64,000 nt of DNA from CBDBUR01 sp965209065 (GTDB taxonomy: Bacteria; Pseudomonadota; Alphaproteobacteria; JAPOUT01; G958296285): contig OZ242373.1 in the NCBI GenBank assembly GCA_965209065.1, positions 1,426,001 to 1,490,000 on the forward strand. Reading direction: 5' to 3'. The translations under genes and the position numbers were made by a program. Positions 23,101 to 35,100 of the stretch are shown here, one piece after another. The number at the start of each line of letters is the position of its first letter. Position 1 is the first letter of the stretch. The notes beneath the pieces are model-generated. The model saw only the letters and a list, made by a program, of their open reading frames with translations. It had not been told where the DNA came from and made no database searches.

Positions 23101-26100
23101 AATCGCCATCATTGTCCGTGACCTGTTGTTCCCCTGCACCTAGATATTTAACGCGAGGCTTCACTTCCGCATTTCCCGCAGTGGTGAAAGTAGCAGGAGC
23201 GGTCGAGCCTGCGGTGAAAGGCGTATCATTCTGTTGTAATCTGATAGAGCTTGCCCTCAAGGTGGGAGTAGGCGTAAAGACAATGTCGCCTGTTCCGCCG
23301 CTTGCGCCCGCAACAAGCCTGATGATGCCCGTGCCAGCATTAAACATACCGGCGATGGTGAGGTCTCCAGTCGCATTGATGGTTAGGTCTGCGTCAATTT
23401 GACTGCCTTCTTCGGCTGAATCCAAGCTAACGGCAGCACCCGAAATGGTGGCTTTGCCGATGAAGGTGATAGCACCTGCGGTGGTGAGCGTTAAGTCGCT
23501 TGCGGTTATAACCTCTGCGTCATCAACCGTTGCGGTTGAGCGCGCGGAAATTACACTGCCCGTTTTACTTGCCTCTGTAGTTACACCGCCTGCGGTTGAT
23601 GCCGGAATCTCTCTGCCGAAAATGATGTTCGTGGCGGTAAGCGTGGTGGCTTCCTTGCTAAAGACAATACCATTCGCGCTAGTCGTTGAGGCGGTGAAGC
23701 CTCCCGTGAGGTGTATCGCTGTGGCGGCAATGACAATATCACCAGTGGCGATAAGCGTGAGGTTTTGGTCGCCACGGATAGCGGCATCGCCTGATGTTGT
23801 GCCGTCCGCACTTGCGGTGATGCTGATATCTTTCGCGGTAATTGAAACGGCGGCGGTTGAAACCAGCAGGGTGCGCGCGTTAATCGTCAAGTCGCCAGTG
23901 CCTAAATTGGCGGAGGCGGAGACTTCAACTATTTTGCCGGCGGCTGTGATGGAGAGATTTCTATTTGCGGTAGTATCCACCATCCACGCTCTTAGGTTAA
24001 TGATTGGGCCTTCGCTTGCGGTGCTGGTGAGAACGAGACTTGGGGTTGCCAGCGTCAGCTCTGCGGGGAAGTTGGCACCACTTGACCATACGACTGCGGT
24101 TGCGGCGGTAATGCTTGTATCACCATCAGTGCTTGTGCCAGACGCATCGGTTAGGTTGAAGGTAGGCGCAGTGATGACCGCACCCGAGAGGTCTGCACGG
24201 CGAGCGGTGATGGCTAAAGTTAAGTCATCGCCCAAAGTGAGCGCGCCCTTCAAGATGAGATTTGCGGTAAGCGTAATCGCTAGGTTTCCACTGAAAGCAG
24301 TAGCAGGCGCGGTATCTGCGCCAGAGCCGATGCCGATGCTCGCCGCTTCTAGGGTAAGGCTGGCGGCGGTAATCGCCGTTATGCCTGCGGGGAAAATGAT
24401 TTGTCCTGTCGTGATGAGCCTCACAGATTCCTCGCCGAAGCTGAGGATACCAGTGGCGACGTCAAAGGTGAAAGGTCTAAATGCCATTTGGTCTGAATCA
24501 CCAGCGATAAGGTCAGCGATAATAATGTTTTCATCGTCCGCATCGTATGTGAGGGCGGCGAATTCAAACCAGTCATGCTCCGTTTGCGGGAGTCCGCCCG
24601 TGCGCTCCGCATTGGGCAGTGCGTTTTCAAAAATAGTGAAAGTGACGCCTGTCGGTTCATCTTCGGGGAAAAGAGCGTTTTGCGTTAATAGAATGGAGCG
24701 CGCGGTTAGCGTCAAGCCGTCATTAAGAGTGATAGAGCTTTGGTTCTCATTGTCGCCATTGTTTCCAGCGCTAAAGTTCATTTCGCCGCCGTCTGCCTCA
24801 TTACCCACATCAAATAGACCTGAGAGGTTGATATTACCATCGGCAGTTAGGGTAAAGTTTTGCTTGCTTGTTGCACCCGCGATAGTGGAGGTAAGCGTTA
24901 TCGTGCCTGCCGTGATACTCGTTGCTTTACTTGCATCAAGGACGATTGCGTTCGCCGCATTAAGCGTGAGGTCAGCACCCGCAGCTCTAATGTCGCCACC
25001 GATTGTTATATTGTGCGCTCTAACAACAGAGGCTTTGGAGAAGATAACTTGTCCGCTTGCCGACAGGTTCAAACTACCTTCGCCGCCATGTCTCAAGTCT
25101 ATATTATCCGCGCTAATGGTGATATTGCCTGCGGTCGCACTTAAGGTGAGCCCTTCACTGCTACTCGTATTGGTAATCGCGGAACTCGCGCCAGTTCCAT
25201 CGCCTTTGGCGGTGATGTTGATTGCCCCTGCGGTGAGCGTGATATTACTAGTTTTCACAGAAAAGTCGGTGGTAACAAGTGTCAAAATGCCGCCGCCTAA
25301 ATTGATATTGATTCCTGTCGTAATCGCAGTGGAACTTCCTGCGCTAGTGATACTCAAACTTCTCCTGCCTGATGTCGGCACCATCCAGCCAGCGATATCA
25401 ATAGTCTCTTCGCTTGAGGTGATTGCCAAGCTATCGGTTGTGAGGCTTGATAAAATAGTCGCATCAACTGAGGCGTAAGAAAGCACGAGGTCGGTCGTGC
25501 CGAGGTTAAAGCTTCCTGAGAGGTCAAGCGCGCCCGATGCCGTAATGGAAATCGATGCGCCGGCGGCGGTGGCTGGGGTAGTGGAATAGAGAGTGATGTC
25601 CCCGCCCTCAAGGGTTGCGCCGTCAGCGAAAGTGATAGCGGAGCCTCCCATAGCCATCAAAGTCAAGTTGCCGTTGCCGAAAGCGACAAGTCCAGCAGGA
25701 ACGTTAATATCGGCGGTAGAGGAAGCTATAGTTAGGTTTTTGCCTGTGCGGATTGCCCATGCGGGAATAGTGAAGTCTGTGGCTCCATTGATATTAAGGG
25801 TAAGGTCGCCGGTATTCGTTCCTACGTTAGGGCTTCGGTTCGTAACGGTGGGAGCAGTTATCGTGAGGGCTGCCGCGCCAAAGCCTGAGCCACTAAGTGA
25901 AATGCCAGTGCCAGTGCTAGTTGTTATAGAGTATGTTGTCGTAATAGACGAAGCGCCACCGCCTGTCGCCGCTAGACTCGGCTGGTCGAATTCCCCTGCT
26001 CCTGTATAGGTAATAGCAAAATTTCCTACTAGAATGCGAGAGTTACTGCTAAGTCCCGAGCTGCTTTGGTCAGTGCTTATGCTGAAAGTATTGTTATCAC

Positions 26101-29100
26101 CTGCAAAACTAAAGGTGTGAAGTCCGCTAATAGTGCCTTTATCATTAGCAACCCCCGCGGTCAATGAGCCGCTTAAATTGAAGGTAATTGTGGCATCGCT
26201 CGCGCCGCTGCTTGCGAGAGTTGATGCGACACTGCTTCCCAAAGTCAAACCGCCTGCGGTGATGGTGGCATCTCTAGCGAAGACGATACCATTGCTGTTA
26301 GCGGTGGTGGTTCTCAAGTCTAGGTCGCCACTTCCGATATTAAGCGCGGAGGGAACATTAAGAGCAACTTCGGTGGTGGTTACCGACAAGTTCGTGATAT
26401 TCGCGGTTGCCCAAGCGGGTATATTGAAAGCGGTGGCGCCTGTATAGGTGAGCTCGAGCGTTTCTGCGGTGAGCATAACGTTGGTTAGCGTGGCGTCAAA
26501 TTCGCCCGCCGACAGGGTTAGCGTGTTTGCGCCGAAGTCATAAGCAAGCCCTGCGGTATCTGTAAAGGTTATTTTACCGGTTGCGGTCATTGATACTGAT
26601 ACATTCGCCGGGTTGGCAACGCTACCTGATAGCGTTATGGTTGCGGCTGTGATGGCAACATCGGCGCTTCCAAAGTTCAAAGTGGCGGCGGTTAATGATA
26701 ACGCGCCTGCTCCAATGTTAAGTGCCGCAGGTATGGTGATGGTAACGCCAGCCACTGAGCCTGAATCAATAGTTAAGTTTTTACCAGCAACAATAGCCCA
26801 CGTTTCAATAAGGAAAGTGCCATTCTCTTCTGCCAAGTTAATCGTAAGTGCGCCTCTAGTAACGGTATTAGCCGCGCTCACCTCATTGGCGGTGAGGGTT
26901 AAATCTCCTGTGCCGATAGTAAAGCTTGCGGGCAGAGAAATCTCATCAGCCGTAATGCTTAAATCAACACCGGCAATCGCCGCCCAAGTTGGAGGCGTGA
27001 ATGCGCCTGTGCCGGTATAAGCTAAGGAAATGTTAGAAACATTGGTAATTGTCGGTGCGGGCGTGGCGGCAAATGTAGCAGCACTAAGCGTTATGCTAGC
27101 GTTGGTGGAGGTAGTGCTATTAGTAAAATCATAATCACCACTTAGAGATAAAGTGCCGCTGGCAGTAAAGCTCAAAGGAGGCAACACGGCATTGTTTGAT
27201 GCGGCTGTTGTGGTAGCAAGCGTAATATCGCCTGCGGTGATTTGTGTAAAGCCTACGCCAAAGTTAATTTTGTTCGTGTTTATATTTAAGTTTCCTGTTC
27301 CAAGAGAAACACCAGCTAATATATTCACCGTTGCTTCGCTTGCGGTTATCGTGAGGTTTTTATCGCTTACAGCCATCCAATCAACGATATCAAGTGCGGT
27401 TGTGCCACTATTGGTAATTTCAAGCTCGCCGAAAGTGATGTCGGTGCTGTTGCTATAGGTGAGCGTGCTTCCCGCGCCCGATGTGCCGTAATTAAGCGCG
27501 AGCGTTTGCGTTCCGACATTAATCGGACCATCAAGCGTCAAGTTGCCTGTAGCCGTTATCGTTAATTTTGCGGTTGCTGGCGTGCTTGCCGTGTTTGTTC
27601 CCTTTATGGAAACAGTTGAGCCAGTGATTGTAGTTTCTATCAGCGCGCTAGCGAAGGTTAAACTGCCTGCGTCTATGGTTAAAGCCTTAGTGCTTACGCC
27701 AAAAGCGCCGCTGAGCGTAATTTCACCTGTCGCGGTGAGCTTGACGCTGGCGCCCCACCCGCTAATGCTGCCAGCGGAAATGGTGATAGTGCCTGATGTT
27801 TTTATTTCCAAAAGGGCGCTAGGGAAAGTAATTGCGCCGCCTGTTTGAAGTTCGAGAGGCTGGCTACCCAAATCTAAAACGCCATTAACAATGCTAAACT
27901 TACCCGCTATTAACGTGGCTAAATTGATTGATGCCTCCCCTGTGCTACGAACAGGCACAGGAACAGAACAGCCGGGGTTTTCATTTGTTGAACAGGTAGC
28001 CCAAGCATCGCTAACCAGATATCCGTCAGCCGCATCAGCGCCGGTATATTTCACGGCAGGCTTAACATTAAAGGTTGCGGGTGAAGTGGAGCTATTAAAA
28101 GCCTCCTTGTTGTTTGACTGCGTTAGCGTAATGGTTTTTCCATTGATAGCGGGGGTTCCAGTGAAGCTAATCTCGCCGCCCACAGCAATGATAACTAAAT
28201 CACCTTCAGTAGATGCGGGCAAGCCGATGTTAAATGTGCCTTGAAGGGTTATGTCGCCGCCCATCGTTTCTAGCGTGAGGTCTTGGTTGCGCTGCGTTCC
28301 GCCTGTCGTAGAATTAAGGGAGATAGATCTAGCTTTAATAGTAGTGGCAGCACCCGAAGCAAAAATAATCGCGCCAGTTCCAGAAGAAGCTAACGTTAGC
28401 GCGCCAGTTCCAAAATCTCTTGCTCCGCTAGGAAGGAGAATAGAGCCGCCAATTCCAATTGTCGTTATTGTTAGGCTTCTATCGAAATCAGTGTCGGTTG
28501 TGGCGGGAATCAGCCATTCGTTAGCTTTCGCCGCAAGGTCAAATGAGCTTGTATTCAAAGTAAGGTCAACCGCGAGCGCAGTTAAGGCGACACGGGTGGT
28601 GTAGGTTACAGTATTGCTCTCTATGAAGAGCGTTCCCGCGCCGAGATTAATAGCACCCAATAAAGTCACGGCTTCGGCATCTAGCGTTACGTTGCGAGCC
28701 GCGCTTGGTGCGGCGGGTGTTCCGCTTGAAGTCAGCGAGATAGAAGAGCCGCCGTCAATTTTGGTGTCGCCACTATATTCGATGGAGTTGCCCGCAGTGG
28801 CCTTAAGAGTGATAGTGCCTGATGTTTGGATGAGTCCTGATAGCGTGAGATTGCCAGTCGAAGTTATCTGCACATCGTGGGTATTGTTTGGTGTTCCACC
28901 AATAGCCGATGAAAGTCTTATCTCCGTGCCCGTGATAGTAGTGGCACTTGAGAAAATAATCGCATCAGCAGCGTTGATTTCTAAATCACCATTTCCACTA
29001 GCCACCGCTCCGCTAATTAATGTTCCCGCATTCACCGTTCCGCCAAGCTTGATGTCATTTACTTTGATGGTCGTGTCTTTTGTGAATTGAATTGTGCCAC

Positions 29101-32100
29101 CTGCCGATAGGGTTAGATTGTTTTTAGTGGCATCGTTATCACCTGAGCGTTTAAGGTCTATGAGAGTGGCGAATATCGTCAAACCGCCAGTTCTCGCGGT
29201 GAAGGTTACATCATAATCCCCAGTGCTAATGATAGCAGGAACATTCGTATCGGTAGATCTTGCCGTAAGGGAGAGGGTATGAGCGGAGAGCGTCACACTA
29301 GCACTACTAAAGCGAATTTGATTCGTTGCGTTGAGGGTCAAAGTTCCCGTGCCGTTTGTTGTGATAGATGTGGGAATGGTGATATTGCCGCTCAAGTGCG
29401 TTGTGGTGAGGGTCAAGTTTCTATTGGCATTGCTACCAAGCATCCATGCCGCATAGGTTAAGGTGCCTGCGTTCGTTTTGGTTATGGTCAGGTCATCTGT
29501 GGTAAGAGCCGTAGGCGTGGTGAAAGTGCCGCTGAAAGAAAGCTCCACATTACCCGTGCCGAAGTCATAACTGCCTCCGAGGCTCAAGTTGGTTGCGCTA
29601 ATTTGAATTAAGCCATTGGCGGCAGAGCTATCAGCCGTGTTGGATTGTAGGTCAATAGTGCTCCTGACAAGATTGGCAGCCCCTTGGAAATCCAAAGCTC
29701 CGCCGCTAGATTTCAATATTAGTGTTCCCGCGTTGCTAGTGCTAAATCCTGCTGGTATAATAATATCACCGGCAATTTGAACATCCAATTCATCGCCCGA
29801 ATCCCTAGGCATCCAGTCAGCAAGCGTAAAGCTTCCCGACAGACCACTTATCGTTAAAGTGCTTACGTTGAAGCTCAAAATTCCACTAGTGGCAAGAGTC
29901 CCTGTGGTTATCGTAAATGAGTCCGCTCTAAACCTACCAATAAGAGTGGTTGTGCCTGTCGTCGCGTTTATCGTAAGAGCGCGAGCGTTGCTGGCGGGAG
30001 CGGCGGCGGCGTTGAGGGTTACATTAGTCGCGGTCAAAGTAGCATTGCCAGCAGGCACGATGATAGTTCCTGTGCTGGTAGTGGTTAGGCTCAAGCTCCC
30101 GCCGCCGATGTTAATGCTCGCGAGGGTAATGTTGCCTGTAGCTGTAACCGTCAGGTCTTGCCCTGATTGCTCCATCCAGCTCGCCAGCGTGAGCGCGCCG
30201 CTTGCGTTAATGATAAGCGTGCCTCGGCTTGTGAAGGTTGGGGGAGTGTCGCTCGCCAGCGTTGCGGCGTTTAGCGTTAGGGTGTTGCCGTTGAGGTTAA
30301 AGTTGCCGGTCAGGTCTAGCGTGCCAGTCGCGGTGAGGGTAACTGCGCCGGCGGCGGCACCTGATGCATCGCCTGTGGTAAGCGTAAGGTCTGCGGCGGA
30401 GATGGTGGGGGTAGCTTCGGTAAAGCTAATGCGGTTCGCGATTATCTCTAAATTTTTCCCTGAGAAGCTGATGTCGGGGACGCTAACAGCTATACCTGCG
30501 GCGTTGATAGTAAGAGCGGTGGTTGCGCCGGTCATCCAGCTTGCGATGGTGAGTGCTTCGCTTGCGCTGTTACCGGCGGTAATGTTAAGTGTGGCGACAG
30601 TAAGGTTGGGGGTGGTATAGGCTAAGGAGCCGCCGCCATCGCCATATTGAATATCGAGGGTGGCGACATTAATCGCTCCAGCTAAAGTTACGCCGGCGGA
30701 AGCGTCAATCGTAAGTTTTGTTCCCGGCGTGGTTGCGCTCGCGCTGGTTATGGTGATGCCCGAGCCGATAATTGTTGTTGTTCCTGTGAAGGTCAAATTG
30801 CCGGCTGAACTGATTTCTAAGTTTCTAGCCGCAATACCGAAGCTACCCGCCAAAGTGATGTTGCCCCCGCCCGTGCCAGCTATCGTTGTGAGCTTGATAG
30901 TGTCACTAGCCGCGAAGCCACTTACGCTGGTTGCGGTGATAGAGATAGAGCCTGTCGTTTTTATTTCTAAAAGGTCGTCAGGGAAAGTAATTGTGCCTGT
31001 TGGGTTGAGCGTGAAATTAGAATCGCCTAAATCCAAAACACCATCATCATCAATCTCAAATTTTCCTTCAATCGCCTCTGTTATCATTTGGGCGGTAATG
31101 TTCGTGCCAGCTATATCAATATGGGCAGGCTGGAGACAATCCGTCGCGCCATCGGGGCATGCGCCCCAAGATGGAGCGGCGTATGTTGCGCCGCCAGTTA
31201 AACCTGTTTGCGTGAGAATTGGCAGGTATGCTGGCGCATCAGCGGCATTAGCACCGCCAGATATACTGCCTAGCCCGCGCCTAAAGCTCGTTGTGCCTAT
31301 ATCAGCAGCAAAAGCCTCTGTTTGCGTTAGCTCAATGGTAGAGGAAGCACCGGTAACAATAATTGTTGGGTTGTCGGTAAAAGTAATCTCGCTTGCGGTT
31401 AGTTTGATGCTAACGTCCGCAACATTCGGCGCAAACCCTGTGTTCTGCGCGCCCGGACCTATTTCTGCTATCTCAAGATGACCCTTAATTTCAATTGTTC
31501 CTGTCGTAGTGAGGATGAAATCACCACTCACGCTACTTGTAAAAAAGTAGCCCTTATCATTGACACCATCGGCATCGGCTATGAAGTTAAGCACAACCGC
31601 GCGCGCATTAAGTTCTGTTATGTTTATTTCTTGAAAAGCGCCGGAATTGGAGCCGGGTCTGCCGCTAAGTGTTAGATTGGGGAAATCAAGTGTTAGTGTG
31701 CCGCCACCTAAATTATAAACACCCTTTATAAAAAATTGAACGAAAACAGCGTTGTCTTCTTGCTTTATTGTGAGGTTTTGACTGCCATTAACATCATCAT
31801 CAATGTTTGCAAAGGCGAGCATGTCTGTATTATTCTTTGTAGTATTAAGCCTAATAGTCTTTTTCACTTTAATTTCAATATCAGCATCTCCATCAAATAT
31901 AATACGCGGCGCGGTGATTTCCAAGATATTTGTTGTTACACTTTCAGTAATTAAGACGGGTCTAGTCGTTGATGTTATGCTAGTTCTTGCCGCTTGTAGC
32001 GCCCAGCTTCCAATAGTAAGCGCATCTGTGGAGTTATGTGTGTTTTCTATATTAACGGCATACTCGGAAAAAGCGTTCTCCGCATTAGCTCCAGTGCCAG

Positions 32101-35100
32101 TGGTTGAATAGCTTATACCGCCTACGCCGTCCACATTCAGAATTAAACTTTGTGTAAGATTAGCAGTGCTTACTTTTACAAGATTTTTGAAGGTGATGGA
32201 GTTTGTGCCATATATTTTAATAGCCGGACCCGGTCCAGAATTATTACCAAAGCCTTCAATGAAACGGGCATCAAGTGTCAGGTTTGTTGCTCTAATAGTA
32301 GCTTGGTTGACGGTGTTCCCAGAGCTATTTAATTGCCTCAATGATAACTTACCATTTGTTTTTAAGATTAAATTAAACTCTGGGTGGGCTTTCGTGCCGC
32401 TTACATCAACTTGCGCGGCGAACACATGCGCTATTCTTAGATTTGGTGTGCTTGATACAGTATCGGCGGCACCACCAGTTGTTTCAATGGTGAGCGTATC
32501 GCCCGCAGATAATCCACTTATTCCACCTGTGCTAAATACATCTTCGTCTCCGTTTTCTCCCGCCGAGGGACTAGTAGTAGTGCCGGTGCCGGCGGCGGTT
32601 ACTATGGTGATAGTGCCAGAGGTTGTTATTTTCTTTAGGTTTGAGGGAACAATAATTTTGCCATTAGTTATAAGCGTTAAGTTAAATGTTTCTAAATTTA
32701 AAACACCCAAATTATTAATCTCAAAGCCACCTAACACACTCATTAGCGTTATATCGTTCGCTTGGGTTATGTCAATATCTACCTGCGGGATATTGCAATT
32801 TGTGTCAGCCGCAAGACAAGATGCCCACGTTGGAGGCGGATAATTCGCATTGGCAGATGTATCGTAAATAGCAGGCTTTACACTAAAAGTGGCGGGAGGA
32901 GTGGTAGAGACACCGAACGACCCTGCTTGCGTTAGGGTAATGGCGCTCGCCGTGAGGTCGGCATTTGTAAAGCTAATGGTGCCGTTGGTAGCCGTTAGGG
33001 TCATTGCCCTATCTCCGGTGCTAAACATACCTGTAAGGCTGATGCTGGTTGCGGCGGTAATGGTGAGGGCTCCGTTAGTCTCTGGGTTTTGCGCGTTGGC
33101 GGAAGTGAGGATTACATTCCCCGCTGTCAAAGTAGTGCCGCTTGGGTGAGCAGGCAAACGGATAAAACCTGAGCCAGTAGCGGCTAGGGTCAAAGTGCCA
33201 GAGCCGATATCAAAAGTCACGGGGGCAAGTGCGCCTGTGGTTTTAAGCGTTAAGTTTCTATCATCTGTATCCATCCAGCTTTGAAGTTCAAGGGTGGCTG
33301 CCCCCGCATCAATTGTAAGCGCGCCTCGGGTGCCGATGGTTGGCTCGTTAATCATGGGAGACTCTAGCGTTAAGTCGTTGGTGCCGAAATTAAACGTGTT
33401 GCCGATAAGGGTTAGTGAAGTTGTTCCGACCAGCGTAACTGCGCCAGATGCCGCCGAAGCGGTGCCAGTAGTAAGTGTAACCGCCGCACCCGTGAGAGTG
33501 GTAGTGCCTGTGAAGTTAATTTGACCAACACTCGTTATTGTTAGTGCTTTACCCGCAACACCAAAATTACCCGATAAGGTGATATTGCCCGTGCCGCCCG
33601 TCTCTGTGGTGAGCGTGAGAGATGTTCCCCCCCCTGAAAAAGTTCCGCCTATGGTGAGAGAGATATTTCCTGATGTTCTTATTCCCGTAAGCGCGGTAGG
33701 AAAAACAACATCGCCTGTTGTGTTAATCGTGAAATCAAATGTGGTTACATCAAACTCTCCGCTAGGGGAATCAAACTTTTCTTCTATTGCCGCTATAATC
33801 TCAACGGCGTCAATGGTGCCGTTGCCATTCGTATCACTATTTGCGATTGTTATTTCAATCGCGCCAGGAGTCTTAACGACAACCTGCGGCGTTGTATCGG
33901 TTTTGGTTGGCGTGACGGCGGTGGCGCCTGATAATGAAGAAGCAGTAGCCATTGGAACAGCTGATCTGAAAGTGGGTAGTGAGGCGGGATACTCTCCTAC
34001 CTGCGATAAATTAATGGTATCTGCATATATACTGAAGGAAGTGCTGCCAAAAGTAATTTTGCCCTTTGTTGCCGTTATAGTTAAAATAGGTGAAACAGTG
34101 CGCCGGTTAGTGCCAACAATATCTTCAAAATCTCCGCTTACTAGCTGTATGCTCGCGTTTATGTCTATTGTTCCCGCCGTTAAGGTAAGATTCCCAGCGG
34201 CAAAGGTGGCGGGAGTGCCTGCTTTAAAGGCGGGTATTATTGCGTCAACAGTTATGTTATTATTTGCCGCTAGTATAAGTGTCCTCCCTGCAGGGGTATA
34301 CGCACCATCCGACGTAAAAGGAGAAAGGTAATTGCGGATATGTCCCACTCTTATATAAAAAATTGTTTCGCCCTTATCACCTACGTCATCAGCAGCCACA
34401 CTATCACCATCACGCATGAGAGGGCGGATGCTTCCGCCTTCGGGGAGAGTGCTAGGAATTGTATCTGTAATAACGATATTTTCAGGGTCAAGCAAAAGCT
34501 CCCCTGCGTTCACATTAAATAAATCAAACGAGGCGAGACTCTTTTTACCCGATACCTCAACGAAACCATTCCCCGCCTCAATGTTGCCTTGAAAGTTCGT
34601 GCGAACATCTGACCAAATAATAACGCGCGGTGATGTTATTAACGCGCCCGACTCCACAATTGTTTTTTGTGAATTGGTAATATCTCCCTTGCCTTGAAAA
34701 TCACCCCCAACAAGAACCTCTTTGTTTGCCGTTAAACTTGCGCTTGAACCTATCCTTACTTCATTCGCGCCCTCTACGATTATTCTATCTGCCGAAACCG
34801 CACCGCCAACATTAACCACTTCGCCCTTGCTTAAACTTTTTAGATGGACTTCGCCTGAAGGCGCATTGATAACACCTTGCGCCGAAACCGAACCAGAACT
34901 CGCCGAGGCTAACAAGCCCCCAACATTAACCACCGAACCCGCGCCAAACTCTACGCCAGCAGGATTCTCCAAAACCACACGACCATTCGCGCTTAACGTG
35001 CCGTCTATCTGTGTGCCAACGCCATTACGAACGCCTATCACTATAGATGAACGCGAACTCGGCTGATGGATTCTAACTTCCTCTCCTGCCGAGATATCAA

